A DNA stretch of 64,000 nucleotides from Clostridium sp. C8-1-8 (GCF_009928445.1 NZ_JAABNO010000008.1:1-64000), one strand, 5' to 3'. Positions 48,328 through 58,241 are shown, counted from the stretch's first letter. Notes: generated by a model from the sequence alone, not told the origin. Numbers and translations are program-made.

Positions 48328-50703
48328 CTAAATAGTTATTAAATTGTCTTCTTCAAGTACATTAGTTAATGAAGGCTGTAGAAGTTCCAATCCAAGAGTT
48401 TCTCTTAATACCTCTTCAATAGTGTCAACAATTATAAACTGTAGATCTTTTCTTACTTCTTCAGGAATATCTAATATGTTCTTTTCATTATCCTTTGGCA
48501 GGATTATTCTCTTTATTCCTGAACGATGCGCTGCTATAACTTTTTCTTTAATTCCTCCAACAGGAAGGACAGCACCTCTTAAGGATATCTCTCCTGTCAT
48601 AGCAAGCTTTGAGTCTACATCATGGCCAGTTAACAATGATGCCATTGTTGTGAATAATGCAACACCTGCAGATGGGCCATCCTTTGGAGTTGCTCCTGCT
48701 GGTACATGTATATGTATATCATTTTTATTAAATTCAAAATTCTTTAATAGGTGACTAAGCCTTGATCGAATTAAACTATGAGATATTCTTGCAGATTCTT
48801 TCATAACATCACCTAATTTACCAGTAAGCATAAGCTGTCCATTACCAGGCATAGTTACTCCTTCTATGAAAAGTATATCTCCTCCAACTGGAGTCCAAGC
48901 AAGTCCGGTTACTACTCCTGGCGCATTCTTTTCTTTTGCTTTATCATATTGTATTGAGTCACGACCTAATATGTCAGTAAGCATATCTTCTTTTATTATG
49001 TAAGGTAGTTCAACTTCACCTATTACAATCTTTTCTGCTGAAACTCTAGTTATTTTAGACAACTGTCTCTTTAATCCTCTAACTCCAGCTTCTCTTGTAT
49101 ATTTTTCAATTACAGCTTTTACTGCATCATCTTCTATCTGCAATTGGTCACTACTTAGTCCATGATCTTCAATAACAGAATTTATAAGATGATTCTTTGC
49201 TATATGGAATTTTTCTGTACTTGTATAGCTGCTTATATCTATAATTTCCATACGATCTCTTAATGGTCCTGGTATATCCCCTAAGGAATTGGCTGTAGCT
49301 ATAAAGAATACCTCTGATAGATCATAAGGAACTTCTAAGTAATGATCTGAAAAAGTACTGTTTTGTTCTGGATCAAGTACTTCTAACAGTGCACTTGAAG
49401 GATCTCCATTTGCCGACATTGATAGCTTATCAATTTCATCAAGTATGAAAACTGGATTTTTTTCTCCTGCTTTTTTCATTCCTTGAATTATTCTTCCTGG
49501 TAATGCACCAATATAAGTTCTTCTATGTCCTCTAACTTCAGCTTCGTCTCTTACGCCGCCAAGACTTATTCTTACGTATTTCCTATCTAAAGCTTCTGCA
49601 ATACTCTTTCCTAAGCTTGTTTTACCTGTTCCTGGAGGTCCAACTAAAAGTAGTATGGAACCTTGCTTATTCTGCTTTAGTTTCATAATTGTAAGATGCT
49701 GTATTATACGATCCTTAACTTTATCTAAACCATAATGCTTGCTGTTAAGCAAGTCTCTTGCAGCTAAAATATCTATGTCCTTGACTTCACTTTTTCCCCA
49801 AGGCAAGCTAATTAATAAATCCAGATAATTTCTAATGACATTTCCTTCTGTGCTATTTGCACTTTGTCTCTCTAACTTCTCTAGTTCATTAAAAGCAACT
49901 TCCTTAACATCTTCTGGCATATTGGCATCCTGAATAAGTTTTTTATAATCCTTCTTCTTAGTATCATTGCCTTCACCAGTTTCATTAAGCTCTTCTTGGA
50001 TTGCTTTAAGCTGTTGTCTTAGCATCTGTTCTCTATAGTTTTTATTGACCTTCTTATTGAACTTTTCTGTCATCTCAACTTGAAATCTTACAGCTTCTCT
50101 TTGCTCAATTAAAATATCTAAAAATCTTAAACTTTTCTCTCTTAATGAACGTATTTCTAAAAAAGCCTGCCTTTCAACAAATGAAATATTCATGAAAGGG
50201 AATAAGTATGCTATCATACTCTTTATATCTTGAAGTTTATTAATATAATCAACATATGCTTCCGAACCTTTAAAGTTAGCACTTATTTCCTTTACTAAGC
50301 TCTTTATATTCTTCATCATTTCGATTTGATTGTTTTCATCTATATCTACTACGTCTGGAATAAGTCCATAAGTTGCCTTAAAATCTTCTCCCTCTGGAAT
50401 AATCTCCTCAGCATATACTCTTTCAATAACATCTAATACAAAATGATATCCATCATTAAGAGGTTTAGCTTCTTCAACTTTAACTAGCGTACCTACTGTA
50501 TAAAAGTCCTGTTCATCAAAAGTCTCTCTCTTATCACCTTTTACAGCTAGTACAATTCCATAATTATCTTCTTCAGCAACTTTCTCATAAAAGCTTGCTC
50601 CTGCTTCTTCATTTACTTTAACAGTGACACTCTTACCCGGTAAAAGTACTGTATTAGGTATTATAATTAACGGCAATGTATTATTTCTACTAAATTGATT
50701 CAT
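48328..50703 (-). CDS. lon: ATP-dependent protease Lon
   Basis: The 791-residue protein contains the N-terminal substrate-binding LON domain (about 8-200), coiled middle segment, AAA+ module with Walker [14 protein letters not shown] near 355 and Walker [11 protein letters not shown] near 420, and the C-terminal protease domain with Ser678 in GPSAGVA and Lys721 in GGIKEKV, matching the Ser679/Lys722 dyad of E. coli Lon. It degrades misfolded and selected regulatory proteins in the cytoplasm. Length is typical. GGAGATG precedes the ATG. A 16-bp palindrome lies 66 bp upstream, just after a TATACT -10-like hexamer, and recurs before the ArsR-type gene, which suggests that this regulator represses lon. 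Confidence 0.97.
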   Translation of the reverse strand: MNQFSRNNTLPLIIIPNTVLLPGKSVTVKVNEEAGASFYEKVAEEDNYGIVLAVKGDKRETFDEQDFYTVGTLVKVEEAKPLNDGYHFVLDVIERVYAEEIIPEGEDFKATYGLIPDVVDIDENNQIEMMKNIKSLVKEISANFKGSEAYVDYINKLQDIKSMIAYLFPFMNISFVERQAFLEIRSLREKSLRFLDILIEQREAVRFQVEMTEKFNKKVNKNYREQMLRQQLKAIQEELNETGEGNDTKKKDYKKLIQDANMPEDVKEVAFNELEKLERQSANSTEGNVIRNYLDLLISLPWGKSEVKDIDILAARDLLNSKHYGLDKVKDRIIQHLTIMKLKQNKQGSILLLVGPPGTGKTSLGKSIAEALDRKYVRISLGGVRDEAEVRGHRRTYIGALPGRIIQGMKKAGEKNPVFILDEIDKLSMSANGDPSSALLEVLDPEQNSTFSDHYLEVPYDLSEVFFIATANSLGDIPGPLRDRMEIIDISSYTSTEKFHIAKNHLINSVIEDHGLSSDQLQIEDDAVKAVIEKYTREAGVRGLKRQLSKITRVSAEKIVIGEVELPYIIKEDMLTDILGRDSIQYDKAKEKNAPGVVTGLAWTPVGGDILFIEGVTMPGNGQLMLTGKLGDVMKESARISHSLIRSRLSHLLKNFEFNKNDIHIHVPAGATPKDGPSAGVALFTTMASLLTGHDVDSKLAMTGEISLRGAVLPVGGIKEKVIAAHRSGIKRIILPKDNEKNILDIPEEVRKDLQFIIVDTIEEVLRETLGLELLQPSLTNVLEEDNLITI

Positions 50704-50768
50704 ATATATTCATCTCCATCTTTTAAACACTACGGTGTTCAATTAATTTATTCAAGTGAATTCTATAA

Positions 50769-50784
50769 TTCTATATTTATAGAA
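50769..50784. promoter_or_regulatory. Candidate ArsR-type operator before lon
   Basis: TTCTATATTTATAGAA is a perfect palindrome (TTCTATA-TT-TATAGAA). It lies 4 bp downstream of a TATACT -10-like element (50789-50794, minus strand) in the lon start region. The same sequence with one change occurs at 51168-51183 before arsR. Confidence 0.6.
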
Positions 50785-50858
50785 CTATAGTATATAGTTT
50801 GGTTATTTAACTTAATTGTCTAATTATTAAGCTTTACTCTACATATAGTAATTTAAAA

Positions 50859-51140
50859 TCAATCCCATTCCAAAGAAACAAAGGCTCTTAGTATTTCTTT
50901 ATTTAATCTATAATAATGGTAAATTCCATCTTTTCGAAGCTCTATTAAACCGCAGTCAGCCAGTTGCTTCATATGATGAGATAAGGTTGACTTTGCACAT
51001 ATACAAGCTTTATCTTCAATCTCATTACAACTAAGCTCTTCCAGTGTATATAAAATTTTGATAATTTTTATTCTTGTTGGTTCACCTAAAGCCTTATAAA
51101 TCTTAACGGCTTGTCCAATGGTATTTTCATCAAGTTTCAT
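50859..51140 (-). CDS. ArsR-family winged-helix regulator
   Basis: The 93-residue protein has the ArsR fold: AVKIYKALGEPTRIKIIKIL at the start, the recognition helix STLSHHMKQLADCGLIELRK and a wing ending YHYYRLN. A cysteine cluster (Cys38, and ACICAKS just before the recognition helix) resembles the alpha-3 metal or arsenic site of ArsR, so it may sense a thiol-binding metal or oxidant. AGGAG lies ten bases before the ATG. It is encoded directly upstream of lon in the same direction, with a matching palindrome before both genes. No metal-export gene is adjacent, which is unusual for a metal-sensing ArsR. Confidence 0.9.
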   Translation of the reverse strand: MKLDENTIGQAVKIYKALGEPTRIKIIKILYTLEELSCNEIEDKACICAKSTLSHHMKQLADCGLIELRKDGIYHYYRLNKEILRAFVSLEWD

Positions 51141-51167
51141 ACAGACCTTCTCCTGATAATTTTATAG

Positions 51168-51221
51168 TTCTATATTTATCGAACTTTAGATTATAATATC
51201 ATTTGTATTTTATTCTGTCAA
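51168..51221 (-). promoter_or_regulatory. arsR promoter with overlapping operator
   Basis: On the minus strand TTGACA (51216-51221) and TATTAT (51193-51198) are separated by 17 bp, a good sigma-A promoter. The operator TTCTATATTTATCGAA (51168-51183) lies 9 bp downstream of the -10, over the expected transcription start. It is one base different from the perfect palindrome before lon. Confidence 0.65.
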
Positions 51222-51311
51222 TATTAATTCTCAATTAATTCTATAAAACCACACTGTATAGCTTTCATTTTAATATATTTAAATTGAAGTTGCAGACTCT
51301 TGTAGAGTTCT

Positions 51312-51329
51312 TAACTCAACTATTAAGTT
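51312..51329. repeat. 18-nt dispersed repeat, copy 2
   Basis: TAACTCAACTATTAAGTT, the inverse of the sequence at 45319-45336. It lies upstream of the aminotransferase promoter. Confidence 0.35.
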
Positions 51330-51369
51330 ATTCTTATTCTATATGTTAACCTTATAAACCACTTTACTA

Positions 51370-51399
51370 TTGACATGTTTTTATATATTGGCAGATAAT
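51370..51399 (+). promoter_or_regulatory. Promoter of the aminotransferase gene
   Basis: TTGACA (51370-51375), 18 bp spacer, GATAAT (51394-51399). The expected start of transcription is about 48 bp before the ATG at 51454. Confidence 0.6.
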
Positions 51400-51453
51400 A
51401 ATAGGTAAATATAAAATATATCTAAATAAAATAAAATTGGGGGCACACTATAT

Positions 51454-52632
51454 ATGGAATTTTCAAAAATAACCAAATCCATGAAAACTTCAGAAATAAG
51501 AGAAATACTAAAATTAATCGAAAATCCAGAAATTATTTCGTTTGCTGGAGGGCTACCAGCACCAGAATTATTTCCTAAGGATGAGATTATAAGTTTAACT
51601 GCTGAGATTATAAATATTGAAGGAAATGAAGCACTTCAATATGGTACTACTGAGGGATATAATCCTTTAAGAAAAGCAATATTAGAACAAAGACTTAAGC
51701 CCTTTGGAATGGATGGTTCTATAGATAACCTTCTAATTACTAGTGGATCACAGCAGGGATTAGACTTTAGTGGAAGATTGTTTATAGATGAAGATGATAT
51801 AATCCTAGTAGAAAAACCAAGTTACCTAGGTGCTATTAATGCCTTTAGAACCTATGGAGCCAAATTTGTAGAGATACCAATGGATCAAGATGGCATGATT
51901 GTTGAAGAGTTGGAGAAAACTTTAGAGTTATATCCAAAGGCCAAATTCATTTATACAATTCCAGACTTCCATAATCCTACCGGAATTACTATGTCTATAG
52001 AAAGAAGAAAAAAACTTGCAGAAATAGCAAATAAATATAAGATACCAGTATTAGAGGATAGTCCATATGGAGAGTTAGTGCTTGAAGGTGAAAGACTTCC
52101 TACTATAAAGAGCTTCGATACTGAAGGATATATAATATATTTTGGCACTTTCTCAAAAACCTTTTGCCCTGGGTTAAGGCTAGGCTATATCTTTGCAGAT
52201 GAAAGTGTAATAAATAAATATGTTACCTTAAAGCAAAGTTCTGACTTACAATGCAGTTCACTAGATCAAAGAATACTAGCATATTATTTAAATAACTATG
52301 ATCTAGATAAACATATTAATAGGATAAAGCATGTTTATAGAAAGAGACGAGACTTGATGTTCGAATGTATGGACAAGTGGTTGCCTAAAGAAATAGAATA
52401 TACAAGATCAAGAGGTGGTTTATTTACTTGGTTACAGCTGAGAGAAGATATAGACACTGTAAAATTACTAGAAGAAGCTCTTAAGTTTAACGTTGCCTTT
52501 GTTCCAGGAAGTTCGTTTTTTGCAAATGGTGGAGTAAAAAATTATCTTAGATTAAACTACTCAAACATGCCTGAAGAAAGAATAGTAGAAGGAACCAAAA
52601 GACTATGTGAGCTTTTACAAAATTACTACTAA
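51454..52632 (+). CDS. PLP-dependent aminotransferase, class I/II (2-aminoadipate/aromatic type)
   Basis: The 392-residue protein is a fold-type I aminotransferase. It opens with ISFAGGLPAPELFP, as in the LysN/ARO8-like group, has the cofactor-contacting ITSGSQQGLDF, the NPTG motif in DFHNPTGITM, and the Schiff-base lysine Lys235 in GTFSKTFCPGLRLGY. There is no N-terminal GntR domain, so it is an enzyme and not a MocR regulator. It transfers amino groups between an amino acid and 2-oxoglutarate; the exact amino acid is unclear. GGGGG precedes the ATG. A sigma-A promoter lies just upstream. Confidence 0.92.
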   Translation: MEFSKITKSMKTSEIREILKLIENPEIISFAGGLPAPELFPKDEIISLTAEIINIEGNEALQYGTTEGYNPLRKAILEQRLKPFGMDGSIDNLLITSGSQQGLDFSGRLFIDEDDIILVEKPSYLGAINAFRTYGAKFVEIPMDQDGMIVEELEKTLELYPKAKFIYTIPDFHNPTGITMSIERRKKLAEIANKYKIPVLEDSPYGELVLEGERLPTIKSFDTEGYIIYFGTFSKTFCPGLRLGYIFADESVINKYVTLKQSSDLQCSSLDQRILAYYLNNYDLDKHINRIKHVYRKRRDLMFECMDKWLPKEIEYTRSRGGLFTWLQLREDIDTVKLLEEALKFNVAFVPGSSFFANGGVKNYLRLNYSNMPEERIVEGTKRLCELLQNYY

Positions 52633-52700
52633 CTATAAACATATAAATTAGATAAATAAAATCTCTTCTTATTGGAATAATAGATAAGGAGGGATTTTTT

Positions 52701-52871
52701 ATGTATGATTTAAAAAACAATCAACCAACAAATGAAACTACTAAAACTGCCGAGATAAACAGTGATAGTAAACCAGTGGATATAGGAGATAGAGGTTATT
52801 ACAGGACTCACTTAACTGATAGTGTTTTGTATACCAAAGCTTCCTATGTTCCAACAGAATCCCTATTCTAA
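52701..52871 (+). CDS. Small hypothetical protein, 56 aa
   Basis: An AAGGAGG site lies eight bases before an ATG, and the frame runs 56 codons to TAA, followed at once by a strong terminator. The protein begins MYDLKNNQPTNETTK and ends YTKASYVPTESLF. It is hydrophilic, rich in Thr, Asn and Asp, without cysteine or a membrane segment. It follows the aminotransferase by 68 bp and may share its transcript. The good initiation and termination signals support a real gene. Family not recognised. Confidence 0.7.
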   Translation: MYDLKNNQPTNETTKTAEINSDSKPVDIGDRGYYRTHLTDSVLYTKASYVPTESLF

Positions 52872-52877
52872 AATTAA

Positions 52878-52911
52878 AAAATAGCTAAGACAACTAAGTC
52901 TTGGCTATTTT
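52878..52911 (+). terminator. Terminator of the small gene
   Basis: 14-bp stem (AAAATAGCTAAGAC / GTCTTGGCTATTTT, one G-U pair) with a 6-nt loop and a T-run. Confidence 0.85.
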
Positions 52912-53056
52912 GCTTTTTATTCTTTCTTTAATATATAAATTTAAGATGTCAACGGATACATATTAGTTCTATCTAAAATATAATTTTCTGTAAAGAAGAA
53001 AGCTCTTTGTCATCATGCATCAAAGCATAAAATTAATTTTATAATAAAATAAAACG

Positions 53057-53905
53057 TTATCGCTCCCAAATACTCACATTATTAACAAAGCGAAATCCAT
53101 TGGTTGAGTAAAGTTTCTTAGCTATTTCATTATGCTTATCAACTCTTATGGCAATTTCTTTAATCCCTCTGTTATAAGCAATATTTACTAGGTGATTTAG
53201 AAGATATGTACTAAAGCCCATTCCCCTATATTCTTTAACTATACCTAAATTAACTATAAAATAGCTACCGTTATTAAATATGATTTGCCCATATCCTACT
53301 GCTTCATTACCGTTTCTTATGAAAACAGAGGAATTAGGGAGATAGTACTCTTGGCACTGATCGTAATATATATCATCCAAAGTTAAAGGAATTCTACTAT
53401 CCTCTTCAAAAATATTATTTTGAAGATTACATCTTAAATCTTCTTCCTTGTTGTTCTCCATGAACTTAAATGAAATATTATTAGGTAAATCTATATCAGA
53501 CATGGCTGTTATATCCTTTTTCATCAGTAGTGTCTCACTTGTCTTTCGAAACCCCAATGACTTTAGTATAGAATTACTAAAATCGGTATCCTCACATTCA
53601 TATATAAAGAGACCTTTTTCAAAAAACTTGTCCTTGTCTTTATTTAACTTATCCCCTAGATTTCTATCTATTACCAAATCTTTTATTGAATAAGTTTTTT
53701 CATATATATTTTCAAACCACAAGTACCCTACCAAGTCCTTATCTAAATATATATATCTTATATCTTTTATAAAAAATCTTAATAGACGAGGCTTAAAATA
53801 ATAGTACTTTTCAAGGCTAGTATTGAATGAATTGAAATCTCTCGATTTTTTTAAAAGGTCTATTAATTTGTCTTTTTTGAAGCAAAATCTTTTAATCTTA
53901 ATCAT
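53057..53905 (-). CDS. GNAT acetyltransferase with two-domain layout
   Basis: The 282-residue protein has a divergent N-terminal half and a C-terminal GNAT domain from about residue 140. The acetyl-CoA loop is NLGIVKEYRGMGFSTYLLNH with the R-G-x-G-x-S pattern, followed by EIAIRVDKHNEIAKKLYSTN and GF near the end, all as expected for GNAT motifs A and B. The N-terminal half (FKPRLLRFFIKDIRYIYLDK) looks like a degenerate second GNAT domain. The start is an ATG after AAGGA. Single gene; substrate unknown. Confidence 0.8.
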   Translation of the reverse strand: MIKIKRFCFKKDKLIDLLKKSRDFNSFNTSLEKYYYFKPRLLRFFIKDIRYIYLDKDLVGYLWFENIYEKTYSIKDLVIDRNLGDKLNKDKDKFFEKGLFIYECEDTDFSNSILKSLGFRKTSETLLMKKDITAMSDIDLPNNISFKFMENNKEEDLRCNLQNNIFEEDSRIPLTLDDIYYDQCQEYYLPNSSVFIRNGNEAVGYGQIIFNNGSYFIVNLGIVKEYRGMGFSTYLLNHLVNIAYNRGIKEIAIRVDKHNEIAKKLYSTNGFRFVNNVSIWER

Positions 53906-54093
53906 ACCATTATGTCCTTTACATTATTTACCTAATAATATTTTAATATTCTTCTTAAAATAAATCAACAGACAACTAAAATTATGATGTTAAACAAATA
54001 CATGTAATGTACCATAATAAAATTAAAATTTAGCTAAAACTGACCTTTGATTGTTAGATTTACTTGATTAGAAAAAATAATTATTTAAATAAT

Positions 54094-54129
54094 AAAAGAG
54101 TGTAAAATCAAATAATTCTACACTCTTTT
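54094..54129 (-). terminator. Terminator of the cmk/ispH-rpsA run
   Basis: 11-bp stem (AAAAGAGTGTA / TACACTCTTTT) with a 14-nt loop, 49 bp past the ispH-rpsA stop. Confidence 0.8.
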
Positions 54130-54177
54130 TAAGCTAATATTTACTAAACAGATTATTATATTGTTGAAATATCCTAA

Positions 54178-56088
54178 TTATACATCCTTTATACTTAAAC
54201 CAATACGTTTGTTTTCTTTTTCTACTTTTATTATTCTAGCTTTAACTAATTCTCCAACCTTTAAAACCTCTGAAGGATGATTAATCTTGTTATAGGATAA
54301 CTTTGAAATATGAGCTAAACCATCTACACCTGGTTCTAACTCAAGGAAAGCACCAAAATCGTTTAATCTTGCAACTTTACCTAATACTATATTACCTTCA
54401 GGATATTTTTCTTCAATGTCTTGCCAAGGATCCTGAATTAATGCTTTTATACTTAAGGATACCTTTCTATTTTCAACATCTACAGCTAGCACTTTAGCTT
54501 TAACCTTATCATCAACTTTAAGAACATCTGAAGGATTGTTTATCTTACCCCAGGATAATTCAGATATATGAACCAATCCATCTATTCCGTTTACTTCAAC
54601 AAATGCTCCAAAGCTTGTAAATCTCTTAACAGTTCCTTCAACTACGTCTCCAACAGTTAAAGAGTTAAGAGCATTTTGTTCTCTTTGATCTCTTTCTTGT
54701 TCTAATAAAGCTCTTCTCGAAGCAACAATTCTTATATTTTTTTCATTCTCAACTTCAATGAATTTCACTTCAAGGTCTTTACCAAGGTAGTTATTAAAGT
54801 CACCAGTATATCTAATATCTACTTGAGATGCAGGAATAAATACTCTTAGACCTTTAAATGCAGCTACCAAACCACCATTTACAATCTCATTTACTTTTAC
54901 AGTAACTATTTTTCCTTGATTAAAGTATTCAAGTGCTTCATCAAAAGCTTTCTCTTTTTCTAGCTCTATCCTTGATAACACTACGTAGCCTTCTTCATTT
55001 GATAATCTCAAAACTTTAGCTTCTACATCCTCACCAACTTTAAAATTTTCACCTAAATTAGTCTTTACGCTTTCATCAACTGATATTTCAGAATAAGGAA
55101 TAACTCCATCAGCTTTATATCCATCTATAGCCACAATTATTTCATTTCTAACTATTGATAATATTTCACCTTTTAATATCTCACCTACATGTATCTTCTT
55201 ATTAGACTTTTCCATTAACTCTAATTGCTCGTTAAATTCATTATTTCCGTTATTCATTTTATCAATAACCTCCTTAATTATCCAATCAGGTGTAGAGGCA
55301 CCTGCAGTTATTCCAACAGTATGGATAGAATCATCTTCAAGTAAATCTTTAGGCAACTCTTCTAGATTCTCTATATGAAAAGTTCTTTCACAATTATTTC
55401 TACAAATTTGAAATAATTTTGTTGTATTAGAACTATTCTTACCACCAATTACAATCATAGCATCAACTTTTTTTGAAATTTCCTCTGCACTTTTTTGTCT
55501 TACGTCAGTAGCAGAACAAATAGTATTAAAAGCTAATACATCTTTACTATTATTATTTACTGAATCTAATGCTTTTTCCCAGTTGATTTTTTTTTCTGTT
55601 GTTTGTGAAACTATACAAACCTTATCTGGAACCTTATCATTAAACTCTCCACTCTTAGTAACTATAGCTTCATTATTACACCATCCGTTAATTCCTACTA
55701 CTTCTGGATGGTCTTTATCTCCTACTATTATAATATTGTATCCTTCATCATGATATTTATTTACTTTCTTTTGAATATTAGTAACATAAGGGCATGTTGC
55801 GTTTACTACAGTTACACCCTTATCATTAAGTTGATCAATCAAAGCCTTTGGAACACCATGAGAACGTATTACTACTACATCATCTGATGAAAGAGAGTCT
55901 ATCTCATCTAACTCAATAGCAAAGATATTATTGCTTTCCAGCATTTTTACTACATCATTATTATGAATTAAAGGCCCTAAAGTAAATATTTTTTTATTAT
56001 ATTGCTTTTGAACCTTTAAAGTTTCTTCTACAGCTCTTTTTACTCCAAAACAAAATCCTGCACTTTCAGCAAGTAAAACCTTTTTCAT
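54178..56088 (-). CDS. ispH: Fused HMBPP reductase (IspH) and ribosomal protein S1
   Basis: The 636-residue protein joins two functions. Residues 1-280 are IspH (LytB), the last enzyme of the MEP isoprenoid pathway, which reduces HMBPP to IPP and DMAPP; its [4Fe-4S] cysteines are Cys13 (GFCFGV), Cys99 (NATCPYV) and Cys191 (NTICSATD). After a linker come four S1 RNA-binding repeats (about 300-375, 385-455, 470-543 and 557-628), for example GAFVEVNGIDGLVHISELSW, typical of 30S protein S1. This fusion is known in Clostridia. It lies 18 bp after cmk, an ancient neighbour of rpsA. The start follows a GAGG site. Confidence 0.95.
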   Translation of the reverse strand: MKKVLLAESAGFCFGVKRAVEETLKVQKQYNKKIFTLGPLIHNNDVVKMLESNNIFAIELDEIDSLSSDDVVVIRSHGVPKALIDQLNDKGVTVVNATCPYVTNIQKKVNKYHDEGYNIIIVGDKDHPEVVGINGWCNNEAIVTKSGEFNDKVPDKVCIVSQTTEKKINWEKALDSVNNNSKDVLAFNTICSATDVRQKSAEEISKKVDAMIVIGGKNSSNTTKLFQICRNNCERTFHIENLEELPKDLLEDDSIHTVGITAGASTPDWIIKEVIDKMNNGNNEFNEQLELMEKSNKKIHVGEILKGEILSIVRNEIIVAIDGYKADGVIPYSEISVDESVKTNLGENFKVGEDVEAKVLRLSNEEGYVVLSRIELEKEKAFDEALEYFNQGKIVTVKVNEIVNGGLVAAFKGLRVFIPASQVDIRYTGDFNNYLGKDLEVKFIEVENEKNIRIVASRRALLEQERDQREQNALNSLTVGDVVEGTVKRFTSFGAFVEVNGIDGLVHISELSWGKINNPSDVLKVDDKVKAKVLAVDVENRKVSLSIKALIQDPWQDIEEKYPEGNIVLGKVARLNDFGAFLELEPGVDGLAHISKLSYNKINHPSEVLKVGELVKARIIKVEKENKRIGLSIKDV

Positions 56089-56106
56089 ATTTTACCTCGT
56101 ACTAAA

Positions 56107-56760
56107 TTAAAATTCTTTATTAATATATTCACAAATTTTTTCTACCACTTGCTCAATGTTAATACCAGTAGTATCGAGCTCTAAGGCATCCTCAGCTTTG
56201 GTAAGTGGATCAATTTCTCTGTTACTATCTAAATAATCCCTTTGTATTATTTCCTTTAATATTGAATCATATTGAACCTCAAGACCTTTAGCTTTTAGTT
56301 CTTCGTATCTTCTAGTAGCCCTTTCTTCTGGGCTTGCTGTAAGAAAGAACTTAAAGGATGCATCTTTTAAAACCACTGTGCCGATATCTCTACCATCCAT
56401 TATAACATTATATCTCTTGGACATATCTCTTTGAAGTGTCACTAGTCTTACTCTAACTTCTTTTATTGACGCATATGCGGAAACACTTTTACTAATATTA
56501 GGTAAAGTTAATTGGTCATTTATGTTAACACCATTAAGATAAAGTTCATCATTTTCAAAATGCATTTCCATATCCTTTATAAGTTCACATAGAGCTTCTA
56601 TGTTTTCTGGAGATATGTCTTTTTCCAATGCTTTATATGTAACAGCTCTGTACATAGCTCCTGTATTAATGTACATTAGGTTATATTTCTTAGCCACAAT
56701 CTTTGCTATGGTGCTCTTTCCTGCACCTGCTGGGCCATCAATAGCAACTGATAATCTCAA
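56107..56760 (-). CDS. cmk: Cytidylate kinase
   Basis: The 217-residue protein phosphorylates CMP and dCMP with ATP. The P-loop is GPAGAGKST at residues 8-16, the CMP-binding stretch is MYINTGAMYRAVTYKAL, and MDGRDIGTVVLKDASFKFFL followed by TASPEERATRRYEEL are the conserved core and lid regions. The length is normal for the bacterial enzyme. It is followed by the ispH-rpsA fusion, the usual cmk-rpsA order, and preceded by an FAD oxidoreductase gene in the same direction, a common clostridial cluster. Confidence 0.96.
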   Translation of the reverse strand: MRLSVAIDGPAGAGKSTIAKIVAKKYNLMYINTGAMYRAVTYKALEKDISPENIEALCELIKDMEMHFENDELYLNGVNINDQLTLPNISKSVSAYASIKEVRVRLVTLQRDMSKRYNVIMDGRDIGTVVLKDASFKFFLTASPEERATRRYEELKAKGLEVQYDSILKEIIQRDYLDSNREIDPLTKAEDALELDTTGINIEQVVEKICEYINKEF

Positions 56761-56837
56761 ATAAATCGTCCTTTCCTCAATACGTTTTTTACTTCATGTA
56801 TGATTATACCACAATTTATATATTTCCATATATATCT

Positions 56838-58064
56838 TTATATATCATTTACATGAGTACCTGCCAGATATCCTGTTGAAAGAGCAATTTGAACATTGTA
56901 TCCTCCAGTAAAAGCATCCACATCTATTACTTCACCAGCAAAAAATAAGTTATCAAGAATTTTTGACTTCATAGTTGAAGGATCGATTTCTTTTGTATCA
57001 ACTCCACCAGCTGTAACAATTGCTTCAGCTATTGGTCTTAGTCCCTTAACAGTAAAGCTTAGTTTTTTAAGTAGTTCTACAAGTTTTCTTCTTTCTTCTT
57101 TAGTTATTTCGTTTACCTTCTTATCACCAGATACACCACTTAAGTTTATTATTGTATCTATAAGTCTTTTTGGAAGTAAATCCCCAAGTGAATTTTTAAA
57201 ATCTTTATTTATATATTTTTGAAAATCCTTCTGAATCCTTAGGTCTAGCTCCTTTTCATCTAGAGCCGGTTTTAAATCTAAAGATATATTATACTCAGTT
57301 TTATCATTCTTAACGAATCTACTTCCACTTAATACTAATGGTCCGGATATTCCAAAATGAGTAAATATCATCTCGCCCTGATCCTTAAATAAAATCTTCT
57401 TACCATTATTTATAGAAAGCTCTACATTTTTTAGTGAAAGTCCTTGTAACTCTTTAACCCATTGTTCCTTTATCTCTATAGGAACTAAAGATGGTTTAGG
57501 CTCTACTATTTTATGACCTAGCTTCTTTGCAAAATCAAAACCTTCACCTGTTGATCCAGTAAGCGGATACGACTTTCCACCTGTACATAAAATAAACTTA
57601 TCTCCCTCTACAACTTTTCCATCATCCAAAGTTACAGCTTTTATATTGTTTCCGTCAGCCAGTATTTTACTTACCTTGGAATTAAGCATAACCTTAACCT
57701 TACTTTCTTCTAAAGCTTTGCTAAGCGCACTAATTATATCAGAAGACTTGTCAGACTCAGGAAATACTCTACTGCCTCTCTCTACTTTCAATTTAACTCC
57801 CATTTTGCTAAAAAAGTTCATAGTGTCTTCATTTGTAAAGGTATAAAGAGAGCTATATAGAAAATGAGGATTTCCAGGTATCATCTCAAAAAATTCGCCT
57901 ATATCCTTAGCATTAGTAACATTACATCTACCTTTACCAGTTATGAACAGCTTCTTTCCTAATCTATTATTTCCATCTAGCAATATTACTTGATTTTCTT
58001 TAGCTGCAGAAATTGCAGCCATCATCCCAGCAGGACCAGCACCTATAACAATAACCTTACTCAT
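56838..58064 (-). CDS. HI0933-like NAD(P)/FAD-dependent oxidoreductase
   Basis: The 408-residue flavoprotein has an N-terminal dinucleotide-binding motif (VIGAGPAGMMAAISAAKEN), the GKKLFITGKGRCNVTNAKD family signature, and the C-terminal FAD-contact region FAGEVIDVDAFTGGYNVQIA. Members of the HI0933/BaiN group are often annotated as aminoacetone oxidase-like or bile-acid reductase-like; the real substrate is unknown. The ATG at 58064 has AAGGAG eight bases upstream; the longer GTG start at 58073 overlaps that site. Cytoplasmic, likely co-transcribed with cmk, 78 bp apart. Confidence 0.9.
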   Translation of the reverse strand: MSKVIVIGAGPAGMMAAISAAKENQVILLDGNNRLGKKLFITGKGRCNVTNAKDIGEFFEMIPGNPHFLYSSLYTFTNEDTMNFFSKMGVKLKVERGSRVFPESDKSSDIISALSKALEESKVKVMLNSKVSKILADGNNIKAVTLDDGKVVEGDKFILCTGGKSYPLTGSTGEGFDFAKKLGHKIVEPKPSLVPIEIKEQWVKELQGLSLKNVELSINNGKKILFKDQGEMIFTHFGISGPLVLSGSRFVKNDKTEYNISLDLKPALDEKELDLRIQKDFQKYINKDFKNSLGDLLPKRLIDTIINLSGVSGDKKVNEITKEERRKLVELLKKLSFTVKGLRPIAEAIVTAGGVDTKEIDPSTMKSKILDNLFFAGEVIDVDAFTGGYNVQIALSTGYLAGTHVNDI

Positions 58065-58241
58065 TGGTATCACTCCTTAAATAATAACTCTGTACAACTG
58101 CATCTGCCTTTTCTGAACGTATGTGAGGAAATTCTGGCAGGCGACTAATTTATTCTTTTTTACTGTAGTTACAGAACATTAGAATGTAATAGCATTTATA
58201 ATTGCATTAAATCTTCATTATTCAATATCTATACAGTAAAA

